24,309 nt of DNA from PLA2 sp036273915 (GCA_036273915.1 DASUGR010000169.1:1-24309), one strand, 5' to 3'. Counted from the stretch's first letter, positions 15,058-21,936 are shown. Translations and numbers: made by a program. The notes: generated by a model not told the origin, from the sequence alone.

Positions 15058-16224
15058 CTACTTCGTCGGGGCGTATTCCTTGAGCACGTAGTCGCGCCAG
15101 CGCTGGTGGAGCACCGTCGTGCTCACCCCGAACGCGTACTCGATCGACTGCTCGCACGTCGCCTTCGCCTCGAAGTCGTTCAACTTGTCGAGCATCTTCG
15201 TGAACCGGATCGGCTCCGTCTCGATGAGCCACTTGACGATCGACCAGCTCATGCCGTTCTGGGTCCCGGAGAGCTGGCCGGGCTGGAGCTTCTCGCACCA
15301 CTGGCTCAGCGGGTCGTCGCGGCCGCGGCGCACGAGGCCGTAGATGACGGATTCCCAGTCGGGCTTCAGGAAGTCCGAGGGCGGCTTCCCCTCCGACCAG
15401 CAGAAGGTGTTGTGCCTCGGGTTCTCGCGCCGCTCGTAGTAGTGCCCGAGCCCCTCCTCGAGCCAGCCCCACGTCTCGCGGTAGTAGTTGCGGTAGCCGT
15501 CGACGAGGTTGTGCGCGACGTTGTGGATCACGTGGTTCGCGAAGGTGTCGTCGCCCTTCCCCTTGTCGCGCGCGACCTGGCTCTCGGCGGTCGTGAACAG
15601 CATGAAGCCGGGTTTCTCCCGCTCGTGGTGCTGGATGCCCGCCTTGTCGTTCGCGCGGCCCGTGAACTTGTCGACGAACGCGTGGTGATCGATGTAGTCG
15701 TCGAACAGGTAGACCTCGTAGGGGGCGTCCATGCCGAGCCACGGCGTCTTGTTGTCCGTGAGCGCGGAGAAGTGGGCGTAGAGGCGCTCGACGCGGATCT
15801 GGTAGAGGTGCGCGCGCTCGTGCGCGTCGAGGATGGCGCCGTCGCGCCCGATCGAGAACTTCGGGAAGATCGCCTTCAGCCGCTCCAGGTCGGCGCGCAC
15901 GAACGCCCCGTCCTTCAGCTTGACCTTCGACCCCTTGAGCGTGGACAGGATCTTGAAATGCGGCGTCTCGATGACCATCCAGGACCCGTCCTCGAGCCCG
16001 AGCGCCTTCACCAGCTCCTCCATCGGAAGCTTCATGAGCTGGATGCTCTTGTTCTCGGTGATCGTCCCCTCCGCGAGGCAGCGCGTGCAGAAGTAGGGCG
16101 TGAAGACGACCTCGAGCGGCGTGCCCGGCGAGCGCGGGTTGGTGTCGTCGTCGTAGTCCTTCTTGTCCGAGTCGGCGCTCGCGGGGAGCGCGGCAAGGAG
16201 GAGCAGCAGGATCGCCCGCGACAT
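15058..16224 (-). CDS. Exported gluzincin-like (peptidase MA type) protein, catalytic Glu missing
   Basis: A 388-residue protein begins MSRAILLLLLAALPASADSD, a clear signal peptide. A CxxC (FCTRCLAEG, C46/C49) follows. The body resembles exported peptidase-MA-like proteins: MVIETPHFKIL, VYLFDDYIDHHAFV, then ANHVIHNVAHNLVDGY and WLEEGLGHYYERR. In an active gluzincin the first motif would read HExxH. Here it is H234-N235-V-A-H238 (codon AAC for Asn), while the downstream Glu (E256/E257) is kept, so it can still bind metal but probably cannot cleave peptides. A chance HERAH at 135-139 is discussed among the rejected items. ATG 16224 is preceded by TAGACT seven bases upstream. It is transcribed alone. 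Confidence 0.75.
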   Translation of the reverse strand: MSRAILLLLLAALPASADSDKKDYDDDTNPRSPGTPLEVVFTPYFCTRCLAEGTITENKSIQLMKLPMEELVKALGLEDGSWMVIETPHFKILSTLKGSKVKLKDGAFVRADLERLKAIFPKFSIGRDGAILDAHERAHLYQIRVERLYAHFSALTDNKTPWLGMDAPYEVYLFDDYIDHHAFVDKFTGRANDKAGIQHHEREKPGFMLFTTAESQVARDKGKGDDTFANHVIHNVAHNLVDGYRNYYRETWGWLEEGLGHYYERRENPRHNTFCWSEGKPPSDFLKPDWESVIYGLVRRGRDDPLSQWCEKLQPGQLSGTQNGMSWSIVKWLIETEPIRFTKMLDKLNDFEAKATCEQSIEYAFGVSTTVLHQRWRDYVLKEYAPTK

Positions 16225-16231
16225 GCGGGCC

Positions 16232-16237
16232 AGTCTA
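16232..16237 (-). promoter_or_regulatory. Putative -10 element of a leaderless mRNA (peptidase-like gene)
   Basis: TAGACT on the minus strand is followed by seven bases and ATG 16224, with no Shine-Dalgarno. It sits just after the terminator hairpin of the upstream sigma gene, consistent with a separate promoter. Confidence 0.45.
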
Positions 16238-16255
16238 TCGCACACGGGAAAGGCG

Positions 16256-16281
16256 AGGGGCCTCCCGTGGCGGAGGCCCCT
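16256..16281 (-). terminator. Terminator after the FliA/WhiG-type sigma gene
   Basis: AGGGGCCTCC (16256-16265) pairs perfectly with GGAGGCCCCT (16272-16281) around six bases. It lies 37 bases past the sigma stop codon. CGCCTTTCCC follows on the transcript, a short U-tract. Confidence 0.65.
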
Positions 16282-16317
16282 GCGGCGGTCCAGCGCGGCT
16301 CGCGCCGCGCGTGCGTG

Positions 16318-17094
16318 TCAGGCGGTGAAGAGGTCGCAGCGCAGCCGCTCGAACGACTTGCGCAGCTTCTCGATGACCTTGCCGTGGATCTGACAGACCC
16401 GGGACTCCGTGAGGCCCAGGACCTTCGCGATCTCCTTCATCGAGAGCTCCTCGAAGTAGTAGAGGGAGACCACGATCTGCTCCTTCCGGTTGAGGAGCTT
16501 CGCGGCCAGATCGCGGAGGTCGCCGCGATGCACCTGGAGCAGCGGGTCCTCGCCCTTCTCGTCCTTCACGAGGTCCACGATCCGGTTCCCGCCCTCCTCC
16601 GTGCCCTCCGCGGACTCCTCCGACAGGGAGAGCATCGACACGGGCTTGCTGTCGCGCTCGATCCGCTGGTACTCCGAGACGTCGACGGAGAGCTCCTCCG
16701 CCATCTCCCAGGGCGTGGCCTCGCGGCCGAGCTTCGACTGGAGGCGGCCGCCGACGCGATCGACCGTCGTCGACTTGTGGCGCACGAGCCGCGGCACCCA
16801 GTCCAGCGCGCGCAGCTCATCGAGGATCGCGCCGCGGATCCGGTTGACGCAGTAGGTCTTGAAGAGCACGCCGCGCTCGAGGTCGAACCGCTCGATCGCC
16901 TCGATGAGGCCGAAGGTCCCCATCGAGGTGAGGTCGTCGAGCTCCACGGAGGCCGGGAGCGTCAGGAGCATGCGCTCCGCGACGCTCCGGACCAGCGGGA
17001 GATAGGTCTCGATCAGATGGTTCTTGTAGACCTTGCGGCGGGTCTTCTTGTACTTGACCCACACGTCCCGGACTTGGCGATCGTCGATCCGCAT
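16318..17094 (-). CDS. FliA/WhiG-type (sigma28-family) RNA polymerase sigma factor
   Basis: A 258-residue sigma factor of the group-3 FliA/WhiG kind: sigma2 at ~20-95 (PLVRSVAERMLLTLP, ELDDLTSMGTFGLIEAIERF, FKTYCVNRIRGAILDELRAL, DWVPRLVRHKS), sigma3 at ~95-160 (LGREATPWEMAEELSVDVSE), and sigma4 at ~200-255 (LNRKEQIVVSLYYFEELSMK, EIAKVLGLTESRVCQIHGKV). ATG 17094 has GAGAGGAGA about nine bases upstream; upstream extension would run into the leader hairpin. FliA/WhiG factors drive flagellar, motility or developmental genes, but no flagellar gene is in the window. The leader carries a GEMM-I-like riboswitch and a strong terminator, so expression is probably set by cyclic di-GMP. No anti-sigma gene (FlgM/RsiG) is adjacent. 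Confidence 0.92.
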   Translation of the reverse strand: MRIDDRQVRDVWVKYKKTRRKVYKNHLIETYLPLVRSVAERMLLTLPASVELDDLTSMGTFGLIEAIERFDLERGVLFKTYCVNRIRGAILDELRALDWVPRLVRHKSTTVDRVGGRLQSKLGREATPWEMAEELSVDVSEYQRIERDSKPVSMLSLSEESAEGTEEGGNRIVDLVKDEKGEDPLLQVHRGDLRDLAAKLLNRKEQIVVSLYYFEELSMKEIAKVLGLTESRVCQIHGKVIEKLRKSFERLRCDLFTA

Positions 17095-17159
17095 GCCTAA
17101 TCTCCTCTCTGCGTCCCCACCGAACTCGCGAACGGGAGAATGGGCATCGGCCAAAAAGA

Positions 17160-17197
17160 AAAGCGCGCCCGGAAGCCGAAGCGTCCGGGCGCGCTTT
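17160..17197 (-). terminator. Strong intrinsic terminator in the sigma-gene leader (riboswitch expression platform)
   Basis: AAAGCGCGCCCGGA (17160-17173) and TCCGGGCGCGCTTT (17184-17197) form a perfect 14-bp stem with a ten-base loop. On the minus strand it is followed by TTCTTTTTGG, a clear U-tract. It lies 24 bases downstream of the riboswitch and 65 bases before the sigma ATG, so it acts as an attenuator rather than a gene-end terminator. GTCCGGACCGCGCG (17214-17201, minus) just upstream could pair with the terminator's first arm as an antiterminator. Confidence 0.85.
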
Positions 17198-17221
17198 CCG
17201 CGCGGTCCGGACTCGTTTGGC

Positions 17222-17312
17222 GGCTGGCTGCCATGTCGCACACCCGCGTGCGAGTTAGGCCCTTTAGCTTTGCGCCGCCGGCTTTCGCCGGCTTTGCCTT
17301 TTCAGCCGAGTA
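17222..17312 (-). ncRNA. GEMM-I (cyclic di-GMP-I) riboswitch upstream of the sigma gene
   Basis: Read on the minus strand, the segment shows the GEMM core in order: GGCTGAAAAGGCAAA, a hairpin GCCGGC-GAAA-GCCGGC with the GNRA tetraloop, GCGCAAAGC, GGCCTAA, a second hairpin TCGCAC-loop-GTGCGA, then ATGGCAGCC. CGGCT at the 5' side pairs with AGCCG at the 3' side to close the element. The G directly before CAAA corresponds, by my alignment to the Vibrio Vc2 aptamer, to G20, which contacts the ligand in c-di-GMP riboswitches; cGAMP variants usually carry A there. The element lies between a promoter (17400-17373) and a terminator (17197-17160) that precede the FliA/WhiG-type sigma gene. Motif recognition is by eye. 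Confidence 0.85.
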
Positions 17313-17372
17313 CCGTTCCCTGTTCAGGTCTAAAGATCTCGAGTCTCTTTTTGAGACCCTAGGTCGAAAGGA

Positions 17373-17400
17373 AGACTAGCCCCGAAACGGGACGAGGCAA
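17373..17400 (-). promoter_or_regulatory. Sigma70-like promoter for the riboswitch-sigma transcript
   Basis: TTGCCT (17400-17395), a 16-base spacer and TAGTCT (17378-17373) on the minus strand predict a start near 17366. The 390-bp gap 17095-17484 is thus a leader: promoter, a small GTCTC-A5-GAGAC hairpin (17357-17343), the riboswitch and the terminator. The remaining part, 17401-17484, holds only the end region of the upstream gene, with a GCGTTC/GAACGC hairpin. Confidence 0.5.
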
Positions 17401-17484
17401 GTCGATCCCGGATTTTTTCTCTTCGGTGGACGGTCAAGCGCGCGACGTTAGGCCCGCGTTCGCCGACCGCGCGTTCGGGAACGC

Positions 17485-19023
17485 TCAATCGTCGGACCTT
17501 TCTGTGTCGTCCCAGGCGCGCGCGACGCGGAAACCGAGATCGGACGCCTTCTTCGCGACGTCGAAGTGGTCGCGGTTCTGGAGACGCAGCGCCTCCTGCG
17601 GGGACGCGAACGAGCCGCCGCGGACGACGCGATGCATGCTGTGCACCGGACCGCGGGGGTTCCTGCGGCCGCCGCGCAGGTACCAGCGCGGGTCGTAGCG
17701 ATCGAGGCACCACTCGCGCACGTTGCCGCTCGCGTGCAGCAGGTCGAACTCGCTCGCACCCTCGAGGAACGAGTCCGCCGGAACGGGCCCCGCCGCCTGC
17801 CAGCGGCAGCGCATGGCGTCGAACGCATCCCCCCAGGGGTAGGCGTGCCCCATCCCGCCGGCGGCGGCGCGTTCCCACTCGGCCTCCGTCGGGAGCCGGC
17901 CGCCGGCCCAGTGCGCGTAGGACCATGCGGCGTACCAGGAGATCCCCGTCACCGGGAGGCCCTCGGTCCCCGGCGGCGGATCGTCGCTGGCCCAGCCCAC
18001 GGGTCGCGGCGTGACGCCAGGATCCTCGTGGTGCATGTGGATGTTCGGCCCGTGGCCGAGCGAGTGGAGGAAGCGCGAGTACTGCGCGTTGGTCACCTCG
18101 GTGCGATCGATCAGGAACGGGAGCACCTCGACGATGTGGCGCGGGCCGTTCGGCTCCGAGGTTCCCATGCCGCGCCAGGCGACGCCGGAGGGCACGAGCA
18201 CCATCTCCTGGTCGTCGATCTCGCGCAGGAACGTGCGGTGGCCGTTCGCGGTCGTGCGCAGGTAGACGAGCCCCGGCGGCGCGCGGTAGAGAACGAACTC
18301 GCTGCGCTCGATCCGGAAGCGGTTCTCCACGAGCGGCATCGGGACCTCGATCGAGACGGCCGCGGCGGGTCCGTGTCGCGGCGCGTACGAGACGTTCACG
18401 ACGGGGACGTGGAGCGTGGCGCCGTCGGCGTGGCTCAGCAGCCGCACCTCCTCGCCGCCCGGCTGGTCCACCCGGACGACGTCCTTGCGCAACGTCACGT
18501 GGTCCCCGAGGATCCCGTCGGCGGTGACCTCGACCGGGCCCGCGCCGGCGCGGACGCGCGCGACGAAGCGCGTGCCGTCGCGGAGGATCGTCGCGCGAGA
18601 CCCGTTGACGCGGACGCCGACGATCCCGTTCGCGGAGCAGGTTCCCGAGACGAGGACCTGGTCCCCGAGGAGCATCGCGTCGGTGATCTGGAAGTTCGTG
18701 TCCACGGGATCGGGCTCGATCTCGGCTGGCTTGGGCGCGAGGATCGTCTCCGACTCGCCGTCCGGCGGCGGCGTGCGCCGCACCACCAGGTCGGAAGGCG
18801 ACGTCGATTCCGCATCCGGCCAGGCGAGGACCGCCGCGAGCCCGGCCCCCGCGGTCACGGCGGCGATGATCGCGATCCGCGCGATGCGGCGCGACCCGCG
18901 CGCCGGCTTCGCGCTCCGCGCGGGGCGCGTCTCCTGCGGGGTCGGCTCCGCCGAGTACCCGCAGTGGGGGCAGCGGCGGAGTTGGTCGGCGTAGACCTCG
19001 TTACAGGAGATGCACTTGGGCAT
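17485..19023 (-). CDS. Zinc-ribbon / transmembrane / SUMF1-like (FGE-sulfatase) domain protein
   Basis: A 512-residue protein has an N-terminal zinc ribbon (C4-x2-C7, C18-x2-C21), one transmembrane helix at ~47-68, a beta-rich middle (residues ~105-280) and a C-terminal SUMF1/FGE-like domain (~285-505): MVLVPSGVAWRGMG, IDRTEVTNAQYSRFL, PVTGISWYAAWSYAHWAGG, LPTEAEWERAAAGG, YPWGD, GNVREWCLDRY, VVRGGSF and DLGFRVAR. The active-site Cys pair of true formylglycine-generating enzymes is absent after GGSF (here ASPQEALRLQ), so it is probably not an FGE. By topology the zinc ribbon is cytoplasmic and the SUMF1-like domain outside. An in-frame GTG at 19041 is an alternative start. Such proteins are often sensors or surface proteins. 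Confidence 0.85.
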   Translation of the reverse strand: MPKCISCNEVYADQLRRCPHCGYSAEPTPQETRPARSAKPARGSRRIARIAIIAAVTAGAGLAAVLAWPDAESTSPSDLVVRRTPPPDGESETILAPKPAEIEPDPVDTNFQITDAMLLGDQVLVSGTCSANGIVGVRVNGSRATILRDGTRFVARVRAGAGPVEVTADGILGDHVTLRKDVVRVDQPGGEEVRLLSHADGATLHVPVVNVSYAPRHGPAAAVSIEVPMPLVENRFRIERSEFVLYRAPPGLVYLRTTANGHRTFLREIDDQEMVLVPSGVAWRGMGTSEPNGPRHIVEVLPFLIDRTEVTNAQYSRFLHSLGHGPNIHMHHEDPGVTPRPVGWASDDPPPGTEGLPVTGISWYAAWSYAHWAGGRLPTEAEWERAAAGGMGHAYPWGDAFDAMRCRWQAAGPVPADSFLEGASEFDLLHASGNVREWCLDRYDPRWYLRGGRRNPRGPVHSMHRVVRGGSFASPQEALRLQNRDHFDVAKKASDLGFRVARAWDDTERSDD

Positions 19024-19115
19024 GGACGGAGTCCCGCCCACCTATCGGCAATACCGTCTCGGAACTGCGCCTAACGCCGCCCGAACGGGCCGTCAAACGG
19101 GGGGGGATGAGGGGG

Positions 19116-20096
19116 TCAGCGGGGGCCGGGGGGGGGCGGAGGACCGGGGGGGCGGCTGAGGCTCTGGACGGCCCGCAGGAAGTCCTCGGGAGAGATGGCG
19201 CCCGCGAGGTGGAGCACCATCTCGCGCGGGAAGCCGGCCTCGGCGAGGAGGTCGAGGCGCGCCAGCACGCGGAAGTCGTTCTCGAAGACGCGGCGCTCCG
19301 CCGGGTCCTCCGGAGGAGGCCCGAGGAAGAGGGGATCGATGAGCGGGCACTCCTCCGGCCGGATCGCGTAGCGCACGAGCTCGCGCTGGCGCGGCGTCAC
19401 GAAGCGGAGGTTCTCCTGCTCGGCCGCGAGGAAGCGCTCGACGAACCGGCGCGCGCGCTCGGGGTTGGCGCCGGCGAGGCGGTCGAGCTCGCCGCGCACG
19501 CGCTCCATCAGGCGCTCCTCCTCCGCGGCGAGCACGCGCCGCGCCATCTCGCGGCGCTCCTCGCGCGGCACGTCGCGCTCGCTCAGCTCTTCCTTGATCA
19601 TGTGCGCGAAATGCCTCGCCTCGCGGCGGCGCAGCTCCTCGTACGCCTCGCGCGCGGTTTCCTGCACGAAGGGCTCGGGGAAGAGGCGGTGAAACATCGC
19701 GCGCCGCTCCTCGAAGGGGAGGTGCAAGAGGCCGCGGTCGAGCCGGAGCTGGCGGAGCCGCACGGCCGCGAACTGCTCCGCGAGCGGCCGCATCTGCGGG
19801 GGCAGGCGCTCGATGGCGCCGGCGAGCGGAGGGGGAACGTGCGGGTCCTCGGGCGTCTGCAGCAGCCAGGCGCGGAGCCCCGCGCGCTCGACGGCCTCGC
19901 GCTTCCCCGCGGGCGCATCGAGGAAGCGGGCGTAGCGATCGAGGACCAGCCGCTGGCGCCACGGGGGCATCCCGCTCCACGCCGTCTCGCCGACGAGACT
20001 CACGAGCGCGGCGCGCTGGCCGTCGTCGAGGCGCGCCCCCTCCCCGGCCACCGCTCCCGCGGCGAGGAGGAGGAGCGCGATCGCGCCGAGCCTCAC
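19116..20096 (-). CDS. Exported helical protein of the second ECF-sigma operon
   Basis: A 326-residue protein starts at GTG 20096, overlapping the anti-sigma stop as GTGA, with GAAGGG upstream. The N-terminus MRLGAIALLLLAAGAVAGEGA is a signal peptide. The rest is strongly helical and Arg/Glu-rich (for example RREARHFAHMIKEELSERD, RRVLAAEEERLMERVRGELD), with no Cys pair and a Pro-rich end (SRPPGPPPPPGPR). I do not recognise the family. Its position after a sigma/anti-sigma pair suggests a periplasmic partner of the membrane anti-sigma, perhaps a sensor or stress-binding protein in the manner of CpxP-like proteins; that is inference from context only. The C-terminal Pro-rich tail coincides with the G5-rich DNA repeat. 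Confidence 0.65.
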   Translation of the reverse strand: MRLGAIALLLLAAGAVAGEGARLDDGQRAALVSLVGETAWSGMPPWRQRLVLDRYARFLDAPAGKREAVERAGLRAWLLQTPEDPHVPPPLAGAIERLPPQMRPLAEQFAAVRLRQLRLDRGLLHLPFEERRAMFHRLFPEPFVQETAREAYEELRRREARHFAHMIKEELSERDVPREERREMARRVLAAEEERLMERVRGELDRLAGANPERARRFVERFLAAEQENLRFVTPRQRELVRYAIRPEECPLIDPLFLGPPPEDPAERRVFENDFRVLARLDLLAEAGFPREMVLHLAGAISPEDFLRAVQSLSRPPGPPPPPGPR

Positions 20097-20509
20097 GTCC
20101 CTTCGATCTCCTTCAAGATCTCGTCCTCGAGATCGGTCAACGCGAGGCTGCCGTACGTCTCGACGTCCGACTCCCAGATGTAGGCGGCGGCCTCCTGCGC
20201 CGGCGGCTTCGAGCGCGGCGCCGGCCAGAGGAGGAGGACGGCGATCGCGATGCCCGCGGCGGCCGCGAGCGGCACGAGGATGCGCAGGATCGCCCCCCCG
20301 GGACGACGCCGCGCCGCACGCGCGACCCGCGCGGTGAAATCGTCCGGCGCCGCGTGGCCCGGCAGCGTCCCGAGCGCCACGTCCAGCTCGAAGAGCCCGG
20401 CCAGACGCTCGCGGAGCCGCGGGTCCGCCGCGAGCTCGCGCTCGAACCGCGCCTTCTCTTCCGGGGAAAGCCGGCCGTCGAAGTACTCGTGGATCCGCTC
20501 GTCGCTCAT
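20093..20509 (-). CDS. Membrane-bound anti-sigma factor (zinc-less)
   Basis: A 138-residue protein begins MSDERIHEYFDGRLSPEEKA, the compact helical start typical of anti-sigma domains, but with no HxxxCxxC zinc motif. One transmembrane helix lies at ~76-95 (LRILVPLAAAAGIAIAVLLL), leaving a short acidic C-terminus (YIWESDVETYGSLALTDLED) outside. Its ATG overlaps the ECF sigma stop (ATGA) and its own stop overlaps the next GTG (GTGA), so all three genes should be coupled. Likely role: to hold the ECF sigma at the membrane and release it on an envelope signal. Confidence 0.75.
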   Translation of the reverse strand: MSDERIHEYFDGRLSPEEKARFERELAADPRLRERLAGLFELDVALGTLPGHAAPDDFTARVARAARRRPGGAILRILVPLAAAAGIAIAVLLLWPAPRSKPPAQEAAAYIWESDVETYGSLALTDLEDEILKEIEGT

Positions 20510-21117
20510 CCGGCACCCCTCCTCTCCGGGGATCGGTCCATGCCCGCGCGCAGGTAGGGCTCGATCCGGCGCCGCACGTTCTCCCGCGCGCGCACGAGGA
20601 GGCTCTTGACGGCGGGGACCGTCATCGAGAGCGCGTCGGCCAGCTCCTCGTAGCCGAGGCCGTGGAACTTGTTCAGGAGGAGCGCCATGCGCTGCCGCTC
20701 CGGGAGCTCGGCGAGCGCCGCGCGCACGTGCTCGCGCATCTCGGAGCGCTCCGCCTCCTCCAGCGGCGAGGCCGCCGCGCGATCCTGCGCCGGGACGGAG
20801 CCGTCCTCGCCTGCGTCGAGCGCGGAGGCCGAGAACGTGGGCCGGCGGCGTCGGTCGCGCACCTCGTTCAGGCACGCGTTCGCGGCGACGCGATAGAGCC
20901 AGGTCGTGAACTTCGCGGCCGGCTCGTACCGCTGGCGCGCGCGATAGACCTTGAGGAAGACCTCCTGCGCGAGGTCTTCGGCGTCGCTCTTGTTCCCGAG
21001 GTAGCGGTAGGTGAGGTTCACGACAGCGTCACGATGCCGGTCGACCAGCTCGGTGAACGCGTCCTCGTCGCCCGCCTTCAGGGCGAGCATCAGCTCCACG
21101 TCTGAGCGTCCGGTCAT
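20506..21117 (-). CDS. ECF-family (RpoE-like) RNA polymerase sigma factor
   Basis: A 203-residue ECF sigma with a complete sigma2 (LMLALKAGDEDAFTELVDRH, YRYLGNKSDAEDLAQEVFLK, KFTTWLYRVAANACLNEVRD) and sigma4 (ALAELPERQRMALLLNKFHG, LGYEELADALSMTVPAVKSL, LVRARENVRRRIEPYL). A variable linker at ~93-122 joins them. It is the first gene of a three-gene operon with a membrane anti-sigma and an exported helical protein. A near-perfect inverted repeat sits 3 bases before the ATG, and a TAAGAT (-10-like) lies about 76 bases upstream, so there is a structured leader. Divergent from the NUDIX gene. Confidence 0.92.
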   Translation of the reverse strand: MTGRSDVELMLALKAGDEDAFTELVDRHRDAVVNLTYRYLGNKSDAEDLAQEVFLKVYRARQRYEPAAKFTTWLYRVAANACLNEVRDRRRRPTFSASALDAGEDGSVPAQDRAAASPLEEAERSEMREHVRAALAELPERQRMALLLNKFHGLGYEELADALSMTVPAVKSLLVRARENVRRRIEPYLRAGMDRSPERRGAG

Positions 21118-21120
21118 GCC

Positions 21121-21143
21121 GGCTCAATCCGGGGGATTGAACC
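21121..21143 (-). promoter_or_regulatory. Inverted repeat at the ECF sigma start codon
   Basis: GGCTCAATCC (21121-21130) and GGATTGAACC (21134-21143) are inverted copies with one G-U-compatible mismatch and a 3-base centre. On the sigma mRNA this is a hairpin ending three bases before the AUG, where the ribosome binding site would be; on DNA it is a candidate operator. Confidence 0.5.
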
Positions 21144-21192
21144 CCGGGGCGGGTCCCGTGTTTCGGCTGCGCGCAAGTCTCTGCCCAGTAAC

Positions 21193-21198
21193 ATCTTA
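21193..21198 (-). promoter_or_regulatory. Possible -10 element for the ECF operon
   Basis: TAAGAT on the minus strand in the 182-bp divergent spacer, about 76 bases before the sigma ATG. No clear -35 element is visible. An ECF-type autoregulated promoter was not recognised either. Confidence 0.25.
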
Positions 21199-21286
21199 GC
21201 GTCGCGGTCCCGCCGTCCCCGCCCCCGGGACCCCCGGTCGTCGCCCGCGAGGAACGCGACGGGGCGGGCGAGGCATCTCCCTGTGG

Positions 21287-21293
21287 TAGCTCT
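21287..21293 (+). promoter_or_regulatory. Possible -10 element of a leaderless NUDIX mRNA
   Basis: TAGCTCT is followed by six bases and ATG 21300, and no Shine-Dalgarno is present. The hexamer is an imperfect TANNNT, so the call rests mainly on its match to the other leaderless starts. Confidence 0.3.
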
Positions 21294-21299
21294 TTCGGC

Positions 21300-21842
21300 A
21301 TGAGCGAGCGCTGGCGCCGTCTCGGCGGCGAGATCGTCTACGACGCGGGGATCTTCCGCGTGCGGCGGGACGCCTACGAGCACGAGGGCCGTCCCACGCG
21401 GCCCTTCCACGTCCTCGAGTCGAACGCGTGGATCAACGTCGTCCCGGTGACCCCGGACGGCGGGATCGTCCTCGTCCGGCAGTTCCGGCACGGGATCCAG
21501 GAGCCGACGCTCGAGGTCCCCGGCGGCATGGTGGATCAGAGGGACGCGGATCCCGCCGCGGCGGCCGTACGGGAGCTCCGCGAGGAGACCGGGCACGCGG
21601 GCCGGCCGCCCGAGCTCCTGGGGGTCGTCTCCTCGAATCCCGCCATCCTCACCAACCGGACCCACTGCTTCGTCGTGCGCGACGCCAAGCCCGTGGGCGC
21701 GCCGGACCCCGATCCGCACGAGGACGTGACCGTCGAGGTGCACCCGGTGGGGCGCGTCCGCGAGATGGTCCTTGGCGGCGAGATCCACCACTCGCTCTCC
21801 GCCTGCGCGCTCCTCCTCTTTTTCCTGCGAACGGATGCCTAG
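21300..21842 (+). CDS. NUDIX hydrolase (ADP-ribose pyrophosphatase-like)
   Basis: A 180-residue protein has the layout of ADP-sugar pyrophosphatases: an N-terminal beta-hairpin (GGEIVYDAGIFRVRRDAYEH), INVVPVTPDGGIVLVRQFRH, then the Nudix box PGGMVDQRDADPAAAAV followed by RELREETG. The REx2EE part is intact. The box carries one extra residue before REL, and the usual first Glu is replaced by Asp/Ala. Enzymes of this type hydrolyse ADP-ribose or other nucleoside diphosphate sugars to AMP and a sugar phosphate with Mg2+. The C-terminal helix (EIHHSLSACALLLFFLRTD) matches the domain-swapped dimer helix of that group. Monocistronic and divergent from the ECF operon. Confidence 0.88.
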   Translation: MSERWRRLGGEIVYDAGIFRVRRDAYEHEGRPTRPFHVLESNAWINVVPVTPDGGIVLVRQFRHGIQEPTLEVPGGMVDQRDADPAAAAVRELREETGHAGRPPELLGVVSSNPAILTNRTHCFVVRDAKPVGAPDPDPHEDVTVEVHPVGRVREMVLGGEIHHSLSACALLLFFLRTDA

Positions 21843-21908
21843 CGCCGCAAGGTACTCTGGCGCCGCCGATATCGTTCGTCGCAAGTCATTAATCCACAGG
21901 CATTTGGG

Positions 21909-21936
21909 TTGACAGGTCCCTGCGCTGGGTTAGACA
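21909..21936 (+). promoter_or_regulatory. Sigma70 promoter of the putative RNA gene
   Basis: A perfect TTGACA (21909-21914), a 16-base spacer and TAGACA (21931-21936, followed by T) form the best housekeeping-type promoter I see in the window. It predicts a start near 21943. No plausible start codon with a Shine-Dalgarno follows. Confidence 0.65.

Noticed and set aside
15818..15822. HERAH at residues 135-139 of the peptidase-like protein, formally an HExxH motif
   Set aside because: It sits in an amphipathic helix far before the conserved VIHNVAHN and WLEEGLGHYYE block that marks the metal site. I treat it as chance, though a structure model should confirm this.
17222..17312. Reading the GEMM element as a cGAMP (GEMM-Ib) riboswitch
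   Set aside because: The nucleotide before CAAA is G, as in c-di-GMP aptamers; most cGAMP variants have A there. Not excluded without binding data.
19028..19035. GCCGATAG upstream of the zinc-ribbon/SUMF1 gene, resembling a sigma28 -10 element
   Set aside because: No TAAA-type -35 element lies about 15 bases upstream, so control by the FliA/WhiG-type sigma is not supported.
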